NCBI GenBank assembly: GCA_018434355.1
Contig: JAHDPL010000003.1
Span: forward strand, 84,003 to 148,002
Origin: Sporomusaceae bacterium
Lineage (GTDB): Bacteria > Bacillota > Negativicutes > UBA1444
Direction: 5' to 3'
DNA length: 64,000 nt
Shown: positions 59,693 through 64,000 of the stretch, piece by piece
Layout of the letters: each line of letters starts with the position of its first letter
Position numbering within the stretch: position 1 is the first letter of the stretch
Translations under genes and position numbers: made by a program
The notes under the pieces: model-generated
Seen by the model: only the letters and a program-made list of their open reading frames with translations
What the model was told of the DNA's origin: nothing
Databases searched by the model: none

Positions 59693-60802
59693 TCAGGTAC
59701 TTGTTATTTTTTTGTGTGGATCGATGACGGCTTTCATCACCCGGTGGTGCTCGACATCCGCTATCGCCTGGTTGACTTCGTGCAGGCCGTAATGGCCGGA
59801 GATGAATTTTTCCCAGGCAAAGCGGTTGTGATGCTTGGCCATGATTTGAATCGAGCGGTAAAAGTGACTGAGATCGATTCCCCAAGTCCCCTTGATGGTC
59901 AGATGCTTTTTGTTGATGTCGAGGTGCGGATTCATCGAAATGTCGCCGTTATTGGTGTATTGCCCGACAACAACATAAGTTCCGGCGTCGCGGGCCATCG
60001 CCATGCCTTCTTTGACAGCGGCAGGGAAGCCGGTTGCCTCGATGACCACATCTGCGCCGCGTCCTGCGGTCATTGCCTTGATGGCAGCGACTCGTTCCTC
60101 GGCGGTCGTGTTTTCAATGTTTACCACAGCATCTACGCCAAACTGCTTGGCAAGTTCCAACCGGTGCGACGGACCGCCGACTACGATGACATTGACAGCT
60201 CCGGCAAGTTGCGCCAAAATCGCCGAATTCAGGCCAACCGGACCGCTGCCCTGAACGACCACGGTATCGCCCAGCTTGATGCAGGCCTGTTCAATCGCGT
60301 GGTAGGCTGTGGGCAACCCGCAACCGGCGCCGATAAAGGCTTCGGGTTTAACTGTCGGTGGTAATTTGACAACCTTGACGCCAGGTTTCAGATAAATCTT
60401 CTCGCTCCAGCCGCCGAGAAGCCCATCCTGCAGGCCATAGGTGATCCCATAAACCTTGCGACTGGGACAGCGGGTCGAGGCTTTGGCGACGAGGCAGAAC
60501 CAACAGTCGTGACAGGTTTCGTGCACATCGAGAAACGTCACGACATCGCCGATTTGCAACGGCTGTCCATCGGCATCCCGCAGGTCGCCGTTCATCTTTT
60601 CGACTCGACCGACATTGATATGGCCGGGGATGATTGGATAAGGCACGCCGGCCAGCCGACCGTGATAAAGATGGACATCGGTGCCGCAGACTTCGCTGTA
60701 GACGGTTTCCAGCAAAGCGGCTCCCGGTTCCAGCACCGGATCAGGCAGAGTTTGGATGCCGATCGGCGTCAAGGGCTTTTCTAAAATGGCGGCTCGAATC
60801 AT
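59693..60802 (-). CDS. Zinc-dependent alcohol dehydrogenase (MDR family)
   Basis: The 369-residue cytoplasmic enzyme has GroES-like and Rossmann domains. Catalytic-zinc residues are in SEVCGTDVHLYHG and PGHINVGRVE; the structural zinc loop has four cysteines (CHDCWFCLVAKASTRC, about 97-112). VVVQGSGPVGLNSAILAQLAG near residue 181 binds NAD(P). The ATG at 60802 has GGGAG eight bases upstream. The class fits polyol or alcohol dehydrogenases; the substrate is open. It is not the iron-type EutG enzyme missing from the Eut locus. Confidence 0.88.
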   Translation of the reverse strand: MIRAAILEKPLTPIGIQTLPDPVLEPGAALLETVYSEVCGTDVHLYHGRLAGVPYPIIPGHINVGRVEKMNGDLRDADGQPLQIGDVVTFLDVHETCHDCWFCLVAKASTRCPSRKVYGITYGLQDGLLGGWSEKIYLKPGVKVVKLPPTVKPEAFIGAGCGLPTAYHAIEQACIKLGDTVVVQGSGPVGLNSAILAQLAGAVNVIVVGGPSHRLELAKQFGVDAVVNIENTTAEERVAAIKAMTAGRGADVVIEATGFPAAVKEGMAMARDAGTYVVVGQYTNNGDISMNPHLDINKKHLTIKGTWGIDLSHFYRSIQIMAKHHNRFAWEKFISGHYGLHEVNQAIADVEHHRVMKAVIDPHKKITST

Positions 60803-60996
60803 GAAAAACACTCCCGTTCTATGTCATATACTAAAAACTTCCCTGTGCGAGCAGCAAAATCCTGCCTATACAGGTGATTTTATCGATGCAACGTAACCTA
60901 ATTTTTACAATCCTTTAACTTCGCATAATACTCCCTTAACCGCAAATCGTTTTAGCGTCGCTATAATGAGAGCATAGGGAGCTGCGGAGGTGAAGC

Positions 60997-61716
60997 ATGC
61001 AGCGGTTAGCGCATCTGTTGTTAGTTACGGCATCGCCGTTTCAGCGGTTTATCGACAAACCGCCATTGACGCATTCGTTTTGCAATGCACGGGCGATCGA
61101 TATTTTGGCGCGGGAAGCGTTCTTGCCTTGCGCCGATTTTTTCAGCGCATATATCAAGGAGATCAATCAAGGTGGTTTCTGGGCTGATAGCCAGTGGAAA
61201 AATATCGACCATTACCTGGAGCCGAAGACGGGACGTGGTATCTGGCCTTTCGGCAATGCACTGGACACTTTTCAACAATATTTTTCTCGCGCGGTCAAGG
61301 AAGCGCGCCAGGGAAACCGCTGCAAGGCGGCTTTCTTTTTGGGAGCAGCCTCGCATCTGGTGCAGGATATGTGTGTGCCGCACCATGCAAGGGGGCGGAT
61401 GTTTAGCGGTCATCAGGATTACGAAATCTGGGCGATGAAGCATTTTAGCGAATTTGCCGTTGAAGAAGGCGGCGTGTATCGCCAAGGCAATAAAACGGCC
61501 GACTTCATTATGAAAAACGCCTGTGTAACCGCCGAGTTGCTGGACGCAGTAGATGCGGACAAGGGAAACGCCGAATATGATTCGGTAACGCGCGTGGCGC
61601 TGCCGCTGGCCCAGCGCTCGACCGCAGGATTGTTTGAGAATTTCCATCGCCTGGCATTGAATCCGTTGACGATTATCAATATCCCGCTCGCAACCGGTGC
61701 GACCATCGTCGCCTGA
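60997..61716 (+). CDS. Zinc-dependent phospholipase C-like protein
   Basis: The 239-residue helical protein has the His/Asp metal motifs of zinc-dependent phospholipase C / S1-P1 nuclease-like enzymes: THSFCNARAIDIL (about 25-37), AASHLVQDMCVPHHARG (about 117-133) and GHQDYEIW (about 137-144). It resembles the bacterial zinc phospholipase C fold. The N-terminus (MQRLAHLLLVTASPFQRF) is only weakly hydrophobic and there is no obvious cleavage site, so export is uncertain, and the N-terminal Trp ligand of mature secreted PLC is not seen. The ATG follows GGAGG by six bases. A terminator follows. Confidence 0.82.
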   Translation: MQRLAHLLLVTASPFQRFIDKPPLTHSFCNARAIDILAREAFLPCADFFSAYIKEINQGGFWADSQWKNIDHYLEPKTGRGIWPFGNALDTFQQYFSRAVKEARQGNRCKAAFFLGAASHLVQDMCVPHHARGRMFSGHQDYEIWAMKHFSEFAVEEGGVYRQGNKTADFIMKNACVTAELLDAVDADKGNAEYDSVTRVALPLAQRSTAGLFENFHRLALNPLTIINIPLATGATIVA

Positions 61717-61742
61717 GCCCCTCCTTGGGTGCGATGGCTTTC

Positions 61743-61788
61743 ATATAAAACAAACGACCGGGAAATTTCCCGGTCGTTTGTTTTATAT
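61743..61788. terminator. Bidirectional intrinsic terminator (perfect palindrome)
   Basis: A 46-base perfect palindrome centred at 61765/61766, with stem CGACCGGGAAATTTCCCGGTCG and A/T runs on both sides (ATATAAAACAAA and its complement). It lies between two convergent genes. Confidence 0.93.
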
Positions 61789-61811
61789 GTGCCGATAGGG
61801 GGCGCTGGTTC

Positions 61812-62942
61812 TTATGCGGGTAAATCTCTTGCCCATTGCATCTTCTCCAGAATAACCCCGGCGATCCGGGTTGCTCCGTCTTCGACGCGATCTTGCTGCC
61901 GGTCCGCATTTGAGCCATTGCCCAGTGAATCCAGCGCCTTTATCAGTGAGATCGAATTCGGTGCGAACAACCCGTAGCGACTTTTGGAAACATAGTCGAT
62001 ATTGCCGGTTTCCTGCAGTCCGACAGCGCCCGTCACGACTAACGGCCGCTGCAGCGCCCGGGCTTCCATGATCGTACCCGGCCCAGCTTTGGTTGCAACA
62101 ACATCAGCCGCCAGCATCAATCGTTCCATATTGTGCACAAAACCGAACACATGGGTTTGCGATGGAGCGTCTGGGCGATTTTTCAAACTGGCGAATAGTT
62201 CTCGGTTGTTGCCGGTAACTACAAGCGACTGCCAATCGGGGCGTTGCGTTTCGATGCTTTCAACAAAATCTTTGATTTTTCCGCCTCCAGCGCCGCCGCT
62301 TGTCAGCAGCACGGTTTTTTTGTGCGGATCGATGGCCAGTTTGTCGCGAATCGCTCGCTGGTTGTCCTGGCTGTCAAAGAATTTCGGATGCACCGGGAAT
62401 CCGGTATAGATCAGTTTGTGGGCCGGCAATCCATGATTCAACAGAGCTTGATGGGCTTCCCAGGTCGGAACCAGATAAAGATCCGATTCGTTATAGGCCC
62501 AGGATGCGTGAATCGTGGCCAGATCGGTAACGACGGTAATCAAAGGGAACTGGGCCCGCATTTCCCGGCGGGCAATGCACATAAGGCGAAGCGCCAACGG
62601 GTGAGCAACGACGACCAGATCGGGGCGGTTTGTGCGAATCACCTGTTTGATATTTTCTCTAGCCTTGGCATAAACCAATTTGGAAAGCAGATCGATACGT
62701 TGCGGTTCATTGGTGAAGCGGAAAAATAAATCGTGCAGCCAAACTTGGCGGGTGGAGCAATAACCGTAAATTTCAGGAGCGCTTCTTACTAAAGGCACGG
62801 CAGTTTCGCGCAATAAGTCGGTAATGGAACACCTGGCCCTGTCGCCGTCCAATCGTCGGACCGCTTCGATCATCGCGTCTGCTGCGCTGCGATGTCCGCC
62901 GCCTGTATCGGATATTACGAACAGAATATTGCCATATGCCAC
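61812..62942 (-). CDS. MGDG synthase/UgtP-type glycolipid glycosyltransferase
   Basis: The 376-residue protein of the GT28-like group adds sugars to diacylglycerol or a similar lipid at the membrane face. ILFVISDTGGGHRSAADAM at the start is the acceptor-lipid motif of MGDG synthases and UgtP; PLITVVTDLATIHASW near residue 130, GGAGGGKIKDF near 214 and the donor-binding KAGPGTIMEARALQRPLVVTG near 285 follow. I start at the GTG at 62942, six bases after GGGAGGGG; the ATG at 62996 is an alternative without a box. It is probably involved in making membrane glycolipids. Confidence 0.88.
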   Translation of the reverse strand: MAYGNILFVISDTGGGHRSAADAMIEAVRRLDGDRARCSITDLLRETAVPLVRSAPEIYGYCSTRQVWLHDLFFRFTNEPQRIDLLSKLVYAKARENIKQVIRTNRPDLVVVAHPLALRLMCIARREMRAQFPLITVVTDLATIHASWAYNESDLYLVPTWEAHQALLNHGLPAHKLIYTGFPVHPKFFDSQDNQRAIRDKLAIDPHKKTVLLTSGGAGGGKIKDFVESIETQRPDWQSLVVTGNNRELFASLKNRPDAPSQTHVFGFVHNMERLMLAADVVATKAGPGTIMEARALQRPLVVTGAVGLQETGNIDYVSKSRYGLFAPNSISLIKALDSLGNGSNADRQQDRVEDGATRIAGVILEKMQWARDLPA

Positions 62943-63137
62943 ACTATACCCCTCCCATGATTTCTGCTTTTGCAGGCTTTGAGTATATTGTGTCATATTG
63001 CCGGCGGCTTTGTGTTAAGACTGGTTTATGGATTTGTTAACAGAGAAGAATGATATTGAGTTTTCTTTGTAGTGGCGGGTAATCCGAAGAAGTAATAACC
63101 GGAAACTGGTTAAGGCTTTGCTATTGATTTACTAAGA

Positions 63138-63863
63138 CTAGCTTTCTACAGGAGTGGTGTTAGAAGAAAATACCTGCATTAGCGAGCTTTCATATACTTC
63201 ATAATCTCGAAGCCAAACAATGAAGTCGGTAATATCGCGATCCTTTTGGTAAAAATGTGGATGCATATAATGCCATAATGCAATTCTGTAGATAGTGGGC
63301 GCAAGACGAATGATCGAAGGTTTATTTGTGCCGAAAGGGAAAAGTGTTCGCGTTGATACTTTATTTCCGTGCATAAAATTATTGCGAACTCTATATAGTT
63401 CTTCATACGTTTTTTGTATAAAGGGAAGCTTTACTTTTTTCTCATTTTTCCCAACTTTTGTTATATAGTGCCGTGATAGTTTTCTTTCGCATAATGGATA
63501 CTCTGTTTTTAGCAATTTTTCCCGGACTGTCCGACTATTCGCTTCATCATTATTTGTTTTAACTAATATTTCAAAAGCACTTACCCAACAGGCCGCAGAA
63601 ACTCCAAAATCATGGATGGAAGTCTGGTTTTTGATAGGGATTGAAAGTGCTTGATAAGCAAGTTCTAAAGAGCGAAACAAAATACTTGAATATTTGTTAG
63701 TACCGCGCTGAGATAAAAACTTCTTATTCCACTGTCGCAAGAGAGTCCTAAAAATCAGCTCGTCGCAAAAGACAGGGCCGGGCATCAGTGCAAGCAAAGG
63801 AGAAGCCATGCCAACAAAGGGGGCATCTTCCGATCCATAACTGCTTTTATCTGGGTTAATGGG
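63138..63863 (-). pseudogene. HEPN-type protein gene, 5' end cut off by an IS256-like element
   Basis: The AT-rich frame encodes a helical protein with VSAAWVSAFEILVKTNN-type helices (VSAACWVSAFEILVK) and YRVRNNFMHGNK, which contains the RX4H motif (R-NNFM-H) of HEPN RNase-like domains, resembling Apea-type HEPN proteins in defence or toxin systems. The open frame continues to a TTG at 63917, but the first roughly 19 codons lie within the inverted repeat of the mobile element that begins near 63861; the natural start is therefore lost or replaced. The GC content is clearly lower than in neighbouring genes, which suggests recent transfer. The gene may still be translated from internal ATGs (for example MASPLLALMP). 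Confidence 0.7.
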
Positions 63864-64000
63864 GCCTGTAAGATATTTTGTGTAAAGTGGAAAAATTGGT
63901 AAAATCACTTTATACAAAATGGAGGCTTACAGCATGGCAAAAAAGAAACGCAATCCTGCAAATGCAGCCGCTATCGCCCATATTTTCGAAAACTATGAAA
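63861..64000 (+). mobile_element. Left end of an IS256-like insertion sequence (partial)
   Basis: From about 63861 the sequence GGGGCCTGTAAGATATTTTG begins the element. TTTTGTGTAAAGTG (63877-63890) and CACTTTATACAAAA form an imperfect inverted repeat just ahead of a transposase start, a layout I associate with IS256-family elements. The element runs off the right edge; the exact left boundary is uncertain by a few bases. Confidence 0.7.
63934..64000 (+). CDS. IS256-family transposase (N-terminal fragment)
   Basis: Only 22 codons are visible: MAKKKRNPANAAAIAHIF then ENYE, at the window edge. The lysine-rich start followed by a helical region resembles the N-terminus of IS256-type transposases. 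The ATG follows GGAGG by eight bases and lies directly after the element's inverted repeat. The fragment is too short to be certain of the family. Confidence 0.65.
   Translation, partial: MAKKKRNPANAAAIAHIFENYE

Noticed and set aside
59693..60802. Alcohol dehydrogenase considered as the missing EutG
   Set aside because: It is a zinc MDR enzyme, not the iron type, and lies 20 kb from the locus on the other strand.
1..64000. tRNA, rRNA and CRISPR arrays
   Set aside because: Intergenic gaps are short and show no cloverleaf patterns or regularly spaced repeats that I could support.

Overview
The window is bacterial and densely coded, mostly with moderate-to-high GC. It suggests an anaerobic, amino-acid- and amine-using member of the Firmicutes. 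The clues are an EutV/EutW (ANTAR) regulated ethanolamine microcompartment of the Gram-positive type, an uptake NiFe hydrogenase with a Tat-exported small subunit and cytochrome b, a TRAP transporter beside D-amino-acid enzymes, and strong GGAGG ribosome binding sites throughout. A Negativicutes (Sporomusaceae-like) host fits this mix best, but that is an inference from gene content only.

Region 1 (1-9.8 kb) is mostly on the minus strand. It holds a cut-off DcuC-like permease, an amidohydrolase, a D-serine dehydratase/D-threonine aldolase-type PLP enzyme, D-cysteine desulfhydrase, an unrecognised HCHSHS protein and a complete TRAP transporter, with a LysR gene facing away. It reads as a D-amino-acid (or N-acyl-D-amino-acid) uptake and breakdown island.

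Region 2 (9.8-19.9 kb) is the hydrogenase. The structural genes (small subunit, large subunit, cytochrome b, protease) are followed by hypA-B-C-D-E and a small CxxCxC metal-binding-type protein, all on the minus strand, with hypF on the plus strand in between. HypA has lost its zinc-finger segment by a clean in-frame deletion.

Region 3 (20-22.5 kb) holds small exported or unrecognised proteins.

Region 4 (22.7-39.9 kb) is a full ethanolamine (Eut) microcompartment locus on the plus strand: EutW/EutV, CobT, EutS, EutP, an APC-type ethanolamine permease, EutM, EutA, EutB, EutC, EutL, EutE, a second EutM-like protein, an EutT-PduL fusion, an unrecognised protein, EutN, and PduS-, PduT- and EutQ-like proteins. 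Two leaders with an antiterminator-like hairpin overlapping an intrinsic terminator, before cobT and before the permease gene, look like EutV targets. There is no EutG alcohol dehydrogenase and no EutH; the PduS/PduT electron-transfer pair may recycle NADH instead.

Region 5 (40-48.7 kb) holds an exported HAD acid phosphatase, a DUF3089 hydrolase, a Tat-type metallophosphoesterase, a HAD hydrolase, an ECF sigma/anti-sigma-like pair and a divergent exported VWA protein.

Region 6 (48.7-64 kb) is mixed: an AEC transporter with a LysR gene, a TerB-like protein, a LuxR-type regulator, a TPP riboswitch with thiC, an ArsB/NhaD-type permease, a TetR/iron-sulfur flavoprotein pair, a DUF190 protein, an exported amidohydrolase, a zinc alcohol dehydrogenase, a zinc phospholipase C-like protein and a glycolipid glycosyltransferase. 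At the right edge an IS256-like element has cut off the start of an AT-rich HEPN-type gene. I saw no rRNA, tRNA or CRISPR array.
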